Shown here: positions 9,797 to 20,952 of the stretch, in pieces
How the letters are laid out: every line of letters starts with the position of its first letter
Position numbering within the stretch: position 1 is the first letter of the stretch
Assembly (NCBI RefSeq): GCF_019059575.1
Contig: NW_024881506.1
Location: 1,798,001 to 1,862,000, forward strand
Direction of reading: 5' to 3'
DNA length: 64,000 nucleotides
From: Amphibalanus amphitrite
Lineage: Eukaryota > Arthropoda > Thecostraca > Balanomorpha > Balanidae
Notes under the pieces: model-generated
Told to the model about the DNA's origin: nothing
Databases searched by the model: none
The model's input: the letters and a program-made list of their open reading frames with translations, nothing else
Program-made: the position numbers and the translations under genes

Positions 9797-10139
9797 TTAA
9801 GATGCGGTACTTGCGATGCATGCTGACGGATCGGATCCCGGGCAGGCCGCTCTGCGCCAGCGTGTAGGGTCGCCGTGCTTACCGATGTGCCAAGCGTGGC
9901 TTATCTGGCATCAGTCGACCCTCGGGGGTCGGCTGACTGCTGACGGCGGGGTCTGCGGAGTCTTTGTAGCCGCCGCAGGCCGCTGGCGCCTGCACCCTGC
10001 AGATGTGAAGAGACGGAGGGGCCAAAGCCGGGACGGGCTGAGCGTAGCAGGGACACTGAGACACCGACAAAGACCGCGGGTCACAGTACGGGCAGAGGAG
10101 AGACCTGAGCGCTGAGGACTGGGAATGCCAGGTAAGGTA

Positions 10140-10234
10140 CTCAAAATTTGACGGCGCTGCGCGCTGCCGTTTTCTCGCTATTTAAGAAAAACCACAGGGG
10201 GGGGGGGGCAAAATGGCCCCCATCAGAGCGCGGG
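10140..10234 (+). repeat. Second right-end fragment of a TTAA-type element
   Basis: Sequence ending in CAGAGCGCGGG before TTAA (10235-10238) follows a long G-run and a short C-run. The inner part (GGCGCTGCGCGCTGCCGTTTT) is the reverse complement of the left subterminal region at 27480-27525, which places it in the same family. Between this and the previous end (9801-10140) there is no recognisable gene. Confidence 0.6.
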
Positions 10235-10614
10235 TTAAGAGACCTGGCACAAGTTATGGGCACTCCCCCCTAATGCACGCTCCTTCATATATCGATCCAC
10301 CATATATGCTATCACCCAGACAAGCTGAACGACGCGATTTTCGAATTCGTTCGGTGGCCCGCGCCGAGATTATTGCGTGTTTTCGATGTTGCCTGCGCCT
10401 GCTTTGGCCCATATATAAGGCTGCCTGTCATTTTGGCGCCGATAAATTGCGCTTAGACAGGCTGTGTGACAAGTCCCTGCAGGCGCAGATGACTTACTCG
10501 CGCTACGGCCGCCTCCAGACCGGTGACGGGCGCTCTGGGACTGGCCTGGGTCCTTCCGGCGGGGGCGGTGAATCCGGTGAATACGACCACGAATCGCGAT
10601 ATCATCCTTCCGAG

Positions 10615-11512
10615 CAGTGTTTGCCATGGGCCGGGCCAGCCCAATGGTCCATGGGCTGGGCTGGGCTACGGGCTGGGCTGGGCTACGGGCTGGGCTGGGC
10701 CCGCAAATAAGAAGGATCGATGGGCTGTGAATTAGAGTTGCAATGTTTCCCCCAAAGGCTGCTACCGGCACCGCCCCGCCCCACAAAAATTTTCTGGGAT
10801 ACCGGCATGCTACCACGCCCCAAGCAAAAACACCACCAAATTACCGTCATGCTAAAAAACCTGCATTGTTGATTCTAGCTTACCCCTACAAGAGATGCCA
10901 CATTTTGGCAATTTCAGTAGGTTAGGTACCCATCCCACCCAGCAGCCACTCTATCACAAATGTATTTTGCAAGGGCTAAGATTGTTGTTCTTACAATTTG
11001 ATAACCTCTTAGTGTCCAAAGTTTGAATATATGCTAATAATTTTTTTGTGCAAAACCAAAAATACCGGCATGCTACCGGCAAGACATGCCAGATACCACG
11101 AAAAAACCTGCGGTAGTGAAAAATTACCGGCATGCCGGTAGTGCGGTAGGGAAACTTTGCAACTCTACTGTGAATGGGCTGGGCAAAGATCTGTAAAGTG
11201 GAGTCAGGGGTTCGTGACTGAGACAAAAACTATAACTGCATAGCTTATTACTGTGCAAGACTCAAAAGCGAGTTAATAAAGCACGCATGCAATGTGCATT
11301 GTGTATCCTGCTCGCAAAATATTGTTTCTTTGCTATTACCTGCGTGGTGTCAATCATTTTTAATACAATCATTTTTGATGGGCTGGTCCGGGCTGGGCTT
11401 TGACGCTTTTACCATGAATGGGTTCGTGCCGGGCCGGGCTGTGAACCCATGTGAACCCATGTAGAGAGAGGACTGGGCTGGACTAGGATTTTGTGGCCCG
11501 TGGCGAACACTG
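10615..11512. mobile_element. hAT-like MITE rich in GGGCTGG words
   Basis: The terminal inverted repeats are CAGTGTTTGCCATGGGCC and, inverted, CAGTGTTCGCCACGGGCC (two mismatches in 18). The 8-bp target duplication CTTCCGAG lies at 10607-10614 and 11513-11520. The left and right arms are packed with GGGCTGG repeats that echo the GGGCC end of the TIR. There is no coding capacity, so mobilisation must be in trans. It is interrupted by a second MITE at 10733-11167. Confidence 0.88.
10733..11167. mobile_element. Nested hAT-like MITE with TAGAGTTGCAA ends
   Basis: The ends are TAGAGTTGCAATGTTTCCC and, inverted, TAGAGTTGCAAAGTTTCCC. The 8-bp duplication CTGTGAAT lies at 10725-10732 and 11168-11175. 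Internally it repeats CCGGCATGCTACCGG-type words. It lies within the 10615-11512 MITE, so it is the younger insertion. Confidence 0.88.
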
Positions 11513-11520
11513 CTTCCGAG

Positions 11521-13030
11521 ATTTTGTGTATCTCGAGAAAACATGAAGTGATCCGACTGCAACTTTACATGTATACTAAAGTCGTGTACGCCTTTCAAGA
11601 ACAGTTAAGCAATTTAGTTTCCGTCGGATCATATTATCGAGTGTAACTATTTTGGTTAATTAGCCGACACGGCCTGGGGCGAAACGTTTTGGGACGTACA
11701 GTTTTCTCAGCGACCTAAAATTATCTACGAATAAGTAAACACATTCCGGATTCTACTGACGTGACATTATAAGAGGCCAACGGTTAATTAGAAACAGACA
11801 TTCGCAATTGTGCAATAATCCGAGCGATGGTTCTATAGTCTCAGTGGATCTTGAAGCAAATTGCATGTTAGAAACTATGAACTATGAAGTAAGTTAGGAA
11901 CTTTGATTCCGCCTGATTCCGCGTGAAAAATATATCCCGGGCCCAATCTTACCAGATGCCGTGAACGCGCATCACGGCATTTGGCATATAATAGCCGTTT
12001 TCACGACGGGCTATCCGGCGAGTGCATCTAATTTGACCAAATCTGCACCTAATATCTTTTACAGCAAATATCTTTATTTTATATAATTTTTATTTATTAT
12101 GTTATATCAGCTTGTTTTCGCGTAAGAATGCCTAAATCATATACAGAATGTGTTGAATTATTTTGAATGTGTTGACAGTCGCACAGCTAAAGAATTTAAG
12201 ATCGAGAAATGTAGGGAACGCTTAAAATGTTGTGACACACGAAGTGCTCAATTCACTCGCTGATCTATATGTACGGGAGTGTCAATATTCTACCATTTTG
12301 TTATTATTATGAATGCGTTTACGATTGCTATGATTAGCTAAGCATGCTAGAACTCGGCTATAACTTCGTGAGAGGGGTCCAGCTTGCAGGACACCTAGAC
12401 ACAATACCCGCCCCAAAAGAGCTTCAAATCGATCTGAGAATCCTCTTTCCATGTGAGGTCACCCGATAGTGTTGGGGGGGGGGGGGAATTAAGCCGGTTG
12501 TTTCAGCACCATACTAGTCTAAGTAGCCTCACACCGTTCTGAAGTAAGCACAGGACTCTGAATGCAGGTTGGTAGAGATAGGACACACCACTGGCATACT
12601 CGTACAAGTTACAAGTCTTAGAGGATCCTCATAACCTGACCTTTGATTCAAGTGCAGCATTTTGATATCTATTTTCAGGCCAAGCTAGGTCACACTCTGA
12701 TCACAGAGAGATGTCAGTCTCTAGTATTTTTATACACAGGTCCACTGCATATAGGAGAAAGATGTAGGATTATGTTGAAAGTTGGAACAGGGAGATATTG
12801 GGGTGGGGACCGCATACTGCCATATGAGGGCAGGCTTTCAAACCCTTACAACGACTCCTAATCCTATAGCCCTGCGCTTTCCTTTAACTACGGCCTGAGG
12901 ACCCGACACTGGCCTAAGAGCCTACATAGATATCTGAGCGCCTATGACGGTCCCTGAATTCCCAAGCCCATGCCAGTCACTGAAAGCCTAATGCGCTGTC
13001 TGATGGCTAACACCGCCCTTCGAGCGAGCA
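11521..13030. other. Non-coding region with a copy of the GCCGTTTTCACGACGG repeat
   Basis: No gene recognised. Near 11994-12060 a dispersed repeat occurs (GCCGTTTTCACGACGG, then AATTTGACCAAATCTGCACC). It recurs at 49806-49900 and, inverted and rearranged, at about 59826-59990. A poly-G tract lies at about 12474-12486. Confidence 0.5.
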
Positions 13031-13036
13031 ACAGCG

Positions 13037-14836
13037 GGGGCATTCCACGTCAAATCAAACACCGAAATCCGTCATCCCCTTCGATTTTTCTGAAAATTGG
13101 TAGGCAGACTGGGCATGGTTCAAAACTGAGTTACGTATAATATTTTCGAAATTTGATAAAGTATCGCTGAGATATAGGTCATCGAATATAGCAAAAAATG
13201 TCACACATCAATTTTTTAAATGTCTTTAACTCTGGTTTCTTTTCTGGTATCAAAATGATATTAACAGGGTCTTGTAGGCAATTGATAAGGCTTTGATTTT
13301 TATTTATAAAATTAAATTGAAGTGACCTTGAAAGGCATTTGACCTTGAATTAAAACAGAAAAATTTAAATAGCAAAAAACACGTCACCTTCGATTCGGGT
13401 AATTTTTACATATTATGTCCGTCACAATGTTCCTAACCATCTGTGAAAAAATTGGAGTGGGCCATTCATAACTCTCGCGGCAAACGCCGTTTTCATGCAT
13501 CAACATCACGCAACCGCGCGTGTCCTTGAAAGACTGAGTCAAGACATGCTTGCTTGTGTACACTTTCTGAAATGAATGATTGCTGATTAGTGATATCCCA
13601 AACTCGGCGAGAATGGAAATACATAGTCATCGTAGTCAAGCATTCAAGTTCCATAGTAAAAGTGTCTCAGGCAAACGGTATTTTGCGGTGAATTTTGAGC
13701 CGTGTGGAAATGCATCATGAAGCCAAAAATTCACCGAAAACATTATCACGCAACGATATCTTCACGTCTTTTTATCTTCACTATACGAAAGAATATACAT
13801 TTTTGAGTATGTATGGGGAATTTCTAGTTAATCCGATAATAAATATGGCAGTTAGAGTCCTGCTAAGAGTAACATGTCGCCGGCTGAGGCGGGATCGGCC
13901 GACGCGGGAAACGCAGCAATCACAATTTTGTGTTTACACGTTCATATTTCAATTGTTTACCAACCGATTTTCAAAATTCCTACACCATAAGATTGCCTGT
14001 ACATTTCTTAGTCTTCTCACAAAATTTGACGCGAATCGAACGTAATCAGCGGTAAGGAGCGCGATGTAAAGACGGAACCGTTCCGTTCCGTCCCGGCACA
14101 GTCTACAATTCAGGCGGCGGCTAGCGGTCGGCGCCGGCTGCCGAGTCGCCGCGTCGCCGCGGCGACAGGATGTTCACTTTACACCGCTATTACTAGACCA
14201 GTTGTGAACCGATTTTCTTCTTGATTGCACGATGAGATGTGCAATTCAACTTTGGACAGGCAGCTATAATTAATTTCGCATTAATACTATGAGATACTGG
14301 CGAAAAACAGGAGGGGTGGGGCGAAATTCACTCTTCCCCCTCCACTGCGCGTGCTAACATGCGTTTGCATATGTGCCATTTTCTTCAAAACTTATGAATG
14401 GCCCACTCTAATTTTTTCACAGGTTGTTAAGAATATGGTAGGCAATAAAATATATGAAAATTAGCCAAATCGAAGGTGACGTGTTTTTTGCTATTTCAAT
14501 TTTTGTGCTTAAGAACAGAGTTAAGCAAATTTCAAGGTCATTTATTTAAGTAGGTACAATTCTAAACAAATGCTTAAGAAATTACCTAAACAGTAAAGTT
14601 TATTTCATTCAAATCAAACAAGTACAACCAAAGTTATGGTCGTTCAAAAATATAAAGATGCAACATTTTGTAAAAATTCGATGCCCTATATTTAGAAGAC
14701 CTGTGGTCAGAATGTGCAAAAAACATCAATGTAATGTTCGGGGCGACACAGGAACTCGCTCACAAATTTATAATGAAATCGCTGATGGTAAGGTGCAAAA
14801 CAGCCGATTTTTGTTCGATTTGACGTGGAATGCCCC
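13037..14836. mobile_element. Foldback-type element with long inverted repeats
   Basis: The outer ends are GGGGCATTCCACGTCAAATC and its inverted partner. Flanks share AGCG (13033-13036 and 14837-14840). The inverted similarity is long but patchy: for example ACGTCACCTTCGATT and GGAGTGGGCCATTCATAA near 13384-13470 recur inverted at 14392-14485. A 116-codon open frame in the centre (13695-14045) has no recognisable domain. The superfamily is unknown. Confidence 0.7.
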
Positions 14837-15697
14837 AGCGGCCTCCATTCCTCAAGAACGTTGATTTGAGAGGCCGCCATGTCGGTGTCAATGGGCTCCG
14901 CTTCTCGGTTTTCAATTCCTTGTGCAAATTGAACCTTGGTTTTTCGGTTTAAAGCAAAATTATCGCAATAAAATTGTTAAGCTTTCTTTGAACACTAGAA
15001 CAACGGCAATTTTTCATCGATTTCGGGAGCTGCAGGGGGAAGGCCCTGGGCCCAAAATGCCCACCCTGGATCCGCCAGTGAGGTTTTGTGTTTTGGGTCG
15101 GACCCCCCCCCCAATCCAAAAACCGTGGCGGAGCCCCTGCCAGGAACGAAGAATACCTAGTCCAGTTTAAAAATTTCAGCAACTCTTACCCTTCCAGGCG
15201 GTGGGATTGGGGGGCATTTTTTTGCCCCCCCCCCTTTAGTTTTTTCGATGTATCTCCAGAACTGCTACGCCGATCGTCACCAAACTTTCAGTACCCTCCC
15301 ATGAATAGCTATTGCACATTGTGACCAAAAATTTTTCCAAAGGCTATGATGGGTTGGCCGCTAATGACGTCAGAGTGACGTCATTTCTGCTATTTTCGAC
15401 CCCAAAAATGGTTTCGCGGGAAGAGCTGTCAGGCCTACAACTCTTAAGGGATACAGAAAAATGTTTCCGACATAAAAGGTGTAAAATTGACAGGGCTACA
15501 AAACTGCTATCTCGGATTTTTGAATTTTGTGATTTTGACCCCCAAAAATAAAAAAAAATAGATTTTTTGAATATGATAGCCGAAAAATCAAAAGTTTTTT
15601 GAATTTCCAAAAAACGATATATATGTGATAGTCCCTACCGCCTTCTATCTATATACCAAATTTGAGTTCGATACCTCTTTTTTTTGGTCAAGTTATA

Positions 15698-17019
15698 CAG
15701 GGTGGTGCAGAAAGATTTATCTGTTTGTTTTCAGTCCATAACTCAAAAAGTTATGAACGGATTTTGATAAAATTTTGCATGCAGCTTCCCAACTGACTCA
15801 TGTATCAACATTAGGATCGTTTTTGCATTTCGTAATATTTGTTGGTGAGCTATGGCCTATGGCGAAGACGACTAAGAGAGCCCAAATTGCGTCGCTAAAG
15901 TAGGGTGGCCAATGGCCATAGCTCCTGAAGCGTTGCCAAACAGCTCGGTGTTGCCGTAAAAACTGTTTGCAGTGTAATTAAATGACTTAAAAAGACAGGG
16001 TCGGTGTCGACAAAGTCCATGCCAGGCAGAATTAGGGATATCTGCTTCAAAAAGCTGGTTAATATCGTGCACAAGAAGGTGTTTCAAGTTCTAGGCGAAG
16101 CATGCGCGAACTGCCAAGGGAACTCGGTGTTTCGCCCAGAACCGCCAGGAGAATCATTAACGACGGCTTGGGCTTTATTTCATACATTCATACATTTATT
16201 TCAACATCGGCACCTAATTTCGGCGGCATCCAGGGAAAAGCAGCTACACAGGACCCAAAAGGCATTGGAGGAGATCAGGAGCGCCAGTAACAAGGCATTC
16301 TTCTGGTCCAATGACAACATGTTCATGCTTGAGCCCCAGAGACACTCCCAAAACGTCAGAATTTAGGCAGATAGTTCATCCAGCATTGATCCTGCTATTC
16401 GCACCATTTTTCGTCGCCAGAAGCCTGCTGGTGTCTTGGTTTGGGCTGCCGTCGCATCCGACGGCTCAAAAGGATCCTTGGTCTTCATCAAGGAGGCTGT
16501 GAAAGTTAATGTACAGGTTTAAGTCCATCTGCTGGAGGAACATGTTTTGCCTTGGGTCACTCAGTCGTTCCGAGGCGGATACGTCTTCGTCCAGGACGGT
16601 GCGCCGCCGCAAACGGCCAACATCGCTCAACCGTGGTGGAAGACCCACACGCCTGGGTTCTGGGACAAAGACATTCGGTCATCATCAAGTCCAGACCTGA
16701 ACCCGATGGACTTCGCAATCTGGACCATCTTGGAGAGGAGGGTGTGTGCAGCAGCACACAGCAGAATCGCCGCCCTGAAGCTGGCCCTTGAGACGGCACC
16801 GTCGAATCTTGGCGGGGACACCGTGCGGCGCTCGTGCCCCTCCGCAGAGGAACGTTTCGAGGCAGTGGTGAAGGACAAAGGTGACCATATTGAGTCATAA
16901 TGCCGTCGCTGAGAAGTGGACATGCTACTGCATATATGTGCCAGAAATCAATTTGATATCTTTGTTCAGGGCAGAAATATTTAAGAAAATCAAGAGGTAA
17001 ATCTTTCTGCCCCACCCTG
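15698..17019 (+). mobile_element. maT-type Tc1/mariner element inserted at TA
   Basis: The terminal inverted repeats are CAGGGTGGTGCAGAAAGATT and, inverted, CAGGGTGGGGCAGAAAGATT. TA is duplicated at 15696-15697 and 17020-17021. The host sequence resumes on each side: AAGTTATA then AGTGAAAAAAACTGTTCAAA. The related copies at 53285-53312 (inverse) and 61150-61180 show the unbroken arrangement. The element carries a dead transposase gene. Confidence 0.88.
15852..16900 (+). pseudogene. Dead maT-family transposase (DD37D)
   Basis: The start region reads MAKTTKRAQIASLK and then breaks. A helix-turn-helix piece (RELGVSPRTARRIINDG) lies near 16106-16157. A catalytic-core piece near 16435-16490 contains ASDGSKGSLVFIKEAV in another frame. 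The C-terminal third from about 16547 to 16900 is open and contains FVQDGAPPQ and SPDLNPMDFAIW. The second and third catalytic aspartates are separated by 37 residues (QDG to PMD), the spacing that defines maT. Several stops and frameshifts in the N-terminal half make it non-functional. Confidence 0.85.
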
Positions 17020-17191
17020 TAGTGAAAAAAACTGTTCAAAATTGATGACGTCAAATTTTCAAACTCGATTTTTAGCAGTTCTAGACTTCATAGGCGTAGG
17101 AACAGGGGGGGCGGGGGGGCCATGGCCCCCCCACTTTCGGAGGTGGGGGGCCAGCAATGTTAGCTGGCCCCCCCACTTTTCGCTGACTTAA

Positions 17192-18464
17192 CCCTCGCCG
17201 GCCGAGGGGGGGGGCGGGTGCCGCCCCCCCCCATAGGGTTTTTTCGCGATAGCTCCGAACACGCTGGCGATAGAGAGCTGAAACTTGGCATACCTGACCT
17301 TTGATCCAAGCCGCATCTTTTGACACCAACCGAATTTTTGGGTCAGGTCAGGTCACTGACCTATGACGTCATAAGTGAACCTCTGCACGGTCTTCAGATG
17401 TCGCAACTTCGCAACGCCCTCACTGCCAGAGGAGATGTCACAGGGAAATGAAACTTGCAGGATCTAGTATCCATTATGAGTCTCACAACTTGTATATCTC
17501 GGATTTTTCCTAAAGGTCATATGAGGTCAGGTCATTTTCGTGACCTCACCATTATAAGTCAATGGGGAAAAATGAAAACTGCTATTCTGGCGCCGGGAAC
17601 GATCTCCAACTGTCTCAAGCACACAGAATCGTGATTTTATGCACTCCTTGCAAGGTTAGATGCGTCACTTTTGCAATGTTGACCTTGCGTGACGTCATTT
17701 ATGACGTCATCAAGGTCATAAGCACATTTGCGTAGTTACCGTAATTTATCAAGCGTCCTACAAATTACAATTTCATGTCAACACTTATTTTTTTATGAGA
17801 ATTTATAAAACAATTATGTTGAATTTAAATCTTAAAAATTATGTATGAAAAAAACAAAATTGATATTGATGACCATCCTTTATTAAAACAATATATTAAA
17901 AACAGCAGAAAGCCAGCTAAGCAGAAGTGCCAAAATACGAAAGTGGCGCGGCGCGGCGAATAAACAAAATTCCGATAGTGGCCACAAAAAGCGACTGGTA
18001 CAGAAGATTTGCAGTTTCTTTTTCTCATTTTGGCTGTTCTTTCTTCCTCACCGGGCTCAACATTATAAAATATATTAAGAATTAGCTTCGAATCTTCACA
18101 TTAATTCAAAATCACGCAACATTTTTGTGCGTAGTTTACACCACTGATATCAAGAGCTTGATAAAATATTCGGCGTTAATTACGTCGTTTTATGAAACCC
18201 AAATGGCATCAATTGGTCCGGAATCGAGCATTTGCCGTAAATGAAGCTCCGTACTTTCGATGGCGTGAATTACTCCGGTCTCCGGCTTTATGAAACCGAA
18301 TTGGCATCAAATACGCCAAATCTGGCATTAATTGACGGAACGCCGTAAGTAATTCCTTTTATGAAACGAGGCCCAGGGGCGAAACGGCGAGGGGGGGGGG
18401 GGGGGTCGTACCCGTCCCCCCCTCGGCCGGCGCGTATGTAGAAAACCAATAGGTCCGGCGAGGG
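17192..18464. mobile_element. TTAA-type element (CCCTCGCCGG ends)
   Basis: It is flanked by TTAA at 17188-17191 and 18465-18468, with CCCTCGCCGG at the left and CCGGCGAGGG at the right. Near each end is a G-run hairpin (inner CGGGTGCCG on the left; TCGTACCCGT on the right). The interior contains TGACGTCA and GGTCAGGTCA motifs. A truncated copy of a different TIR element occupies 17719-18374. Confidence 0.85.
17719..18374 (-). mobile_element. Truncated copy of the GGGCCTCGTTTCATAAAA element
   Basis: It is the reverse complement of parts of 27733-29708, keeping only one terminal repeat (TTTTATGAAACGAGGCCC at about 18357-18374). It lacks the TTAA insertion found in the other copy, and therefore preserves an intact empty TTAA site at 17896-17899. 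The open frame at 17825-18028 is shared with the other copy but shows no known domain. Confidence 0.85.
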
Positions 18465-19079
18465 TTAAGTGTCTGTCTGTACCTACGGCGCCCGGTAACT
18501 TGACAACTATTCAGCTTGCCCTAATGAAGATTCCTTTTTGTTTCTACAGCGTTATTGACCGCAATTTCCTTCACTCAATGAAGGAAACCATATCAGAGAC
18601 AAGACTGTGAGTCCTGGTGACAGCATTTTGTTGAATACGAGGCGCGGGACAGCGAGCACTGAAAAGGTATAAGACAATACTAGCACGGTGCAGAAGAATG
18701 CGCATACAAACGACCAACGCTTGACCGGATCTGCTTGGGGTCGGCATAGTTCGTCAAAGGCGTACTAGCTGGGGGCCAGGGTGACCGTGCCCCCGCCTCG
18801 GTTCAAACAGGCTGGGGGCCAGCAATGTCTGTATCTGCCCCTCCCCCTTCCACTTTCAGTGCAGTGGCGGTCGCAGAGGGGGGGGGGGGGGGTCAGGGCC
18901 ATGCCCTTCCCCCCTTCAAAGGCTAATCGGGGGGCCATCATATCATTTGCCCCCCCCCCGCCAAACAACCAATGGTCCCCCATGGGCGTATGGGGCTCTG
19001 GCCCTTATTCGATTGTCTCGAGGCTCAAGAATCTCACGCTAGCTATTTACAGCTCCCAAATCCCAAACCAGTATTTGAG

Positions 19080-19655
19080 GGTCCTACACTGATCTCGGAG
19101 GGCCCTTCAGTGGCGGTCAAGCGCCCACATTGAACGCTGAGAACCCACATCAACCTCATTTGAGGGCCCTAAACCGGCCTCAAGGGCCCAGCCGGCGTCT
19201 GAGGGCCTCACACTGGCCTCTGGTGGCCTCATTTCTGTCTCTGGGGTCCCAAGACTAACCTTTAGGTGCCTCTGAGGGCTCGCACTGAATTTTGAAGACC
19301 CGATGCCGGCCTCTAAGGGTCCGCATCAGCCTCTGAGGGCCCATCTTGGCCTTAGGGGTCCAACGCCGGCCCATGCCGGTCTTTTAGGGCCCCACACTGA
19401 CCTCTAAGGGCCCATGCTGGCCTGTAAGGACCCACATTAGCCTATGAGGGCCTTGCACGGGATTCTGAAGACCTGATGCCGGCCTCTGAGGCCCATCTTG
19501 GTTTTTGAGAGCCTTCTGCTGGCCTCTGGGGTCCAACACCGGCCCATGCCGGCATTTTAGGGCCCCACACTGACCTCTGAGGGCCCATGCTGGCCTGTAA
19601 GGACCCACATTAGCGGTTAGCCTCTGATGGCCCAAGTCGGCATCTAAAGGTCTCA
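19080..19655. repeat. Degenerate GAGGGCCC minisatellite, block 1
   Basis: Imperfect units of about 30-35 bp carry a core of CCTCTGAGGGCCCA and variants such as CCGGCCTCTGAGG. The array is cut off at about 19655 by the second TTAA copy and resumes for a few units at 24388-24440, so the TTAA copy was inserted into it. Confidence 0.8.
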
Positions 19656-20952
19656 TCCTGCCATATCTCCGAACACGCCGGCGATAGAGAGCTGAAGCTT
19701 GGCATATCTGACCTGTGAATCAAGCCGGATCTTTTGACACCAACCGCATTTTCGGGTCAGATCAGGTCACTGACCCATGAGGTCATAAATGAACGTCTTC
19801 AGATGTCGCAACTTCGCAACGCCCTCACTGCCAGAGTAGATTTCACAGGGAAATGAACCTTGGAGGACCTAGTATCATTAGGAGTCTCACAACTTGTACA
19901 TCTCGGATTTTTCCTCAAGTTCATATGAGGTCAGGTCATTTTCGTGACCTCACCATTAGGTACAAGTCAATGGGGATAAACTGAAAACTTTTTTCTGGCG
20001 CCAGGAACGATCTCCAACTATCTCAAGCACACCGAATCGTGATTTCATGCACTCCTTGCAAGGTTCGATGTGTCACTTTTGCAATGTTGACCTTGCGCGA
20101 CGTCATTTATGAAGTTATAAGGGTCATATTAGTTTTTCGTCAATAACTACCGATCAAATTGAGCTATTGTATTGTATTGACTTTTGCCAGCACTCCACAT
20201 ACACCGGCGTGGCTATTCTGTGCCGATAGTCACAATATAAAAACAGGTAAAAGGCGGAATGGGTAAAACAGGCAAAACATCTGGCACACGTGCACATCAT
20301 AAAGCTTGCACTCCTATGCCCCCTCCCCCTCCCACTACATATCCCTATTACACTTAACTATCTTCACGGCACGTTTGAAAGAAGTGGGGTACAGCTCAAC
20401 GATACTCACAGGCAGTTCATTTAAAAGTGATGTTGCGCGATATAAAAACGATCGCTGCCCGGCGGCCGTTCGCATAGCAGGAGGCCTCAAAAGGCGATCC
20501 TGACGCGTACTGCGCTCGGACTGCTGGCGCGAGTCACGAAACGTAGTGAACAGAGTAGAGATGTCCACAGGCTCGCCATTGGTGATCGCCTTATGGGCTA
20601 CCGTCAAAGTCGACACCTCATACATTTGTAAGGGAGAGAGAGAAGTCCGAGGTCCTCTCGCGCGTGAGAAATGTGGTAAAAAATAGCTATCGAGTCGGGA
20701 AAGCCACTAACAGACTCAGGAAGACCTGACAAATCGAATGATATGCGACATGACCTCCTTCGACCAATTTCGTGACCTGGGGGCGCTGACCTGACCGTGA
20801 CCCGAGGTCAACACCTAAAGTTGACATCACCCAAACAAAAAGTAGGGGAAGCGGGGGTAACACCGCCCCCCTAAGCTTTTCGCCAAAATGAGAGAATATG
20901 TGTGTAGTCTCTTGGTAGTTATTGTCTTGGTTACAATATTTAAACATTTTCT

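Noticed and set aside
17825..18028. 67-codon frame conserved between two copies (also near 28085)
   Set aside because: Conservation is explained by both being copies of one transposable element; no domain recognised, so not called as a host gene.
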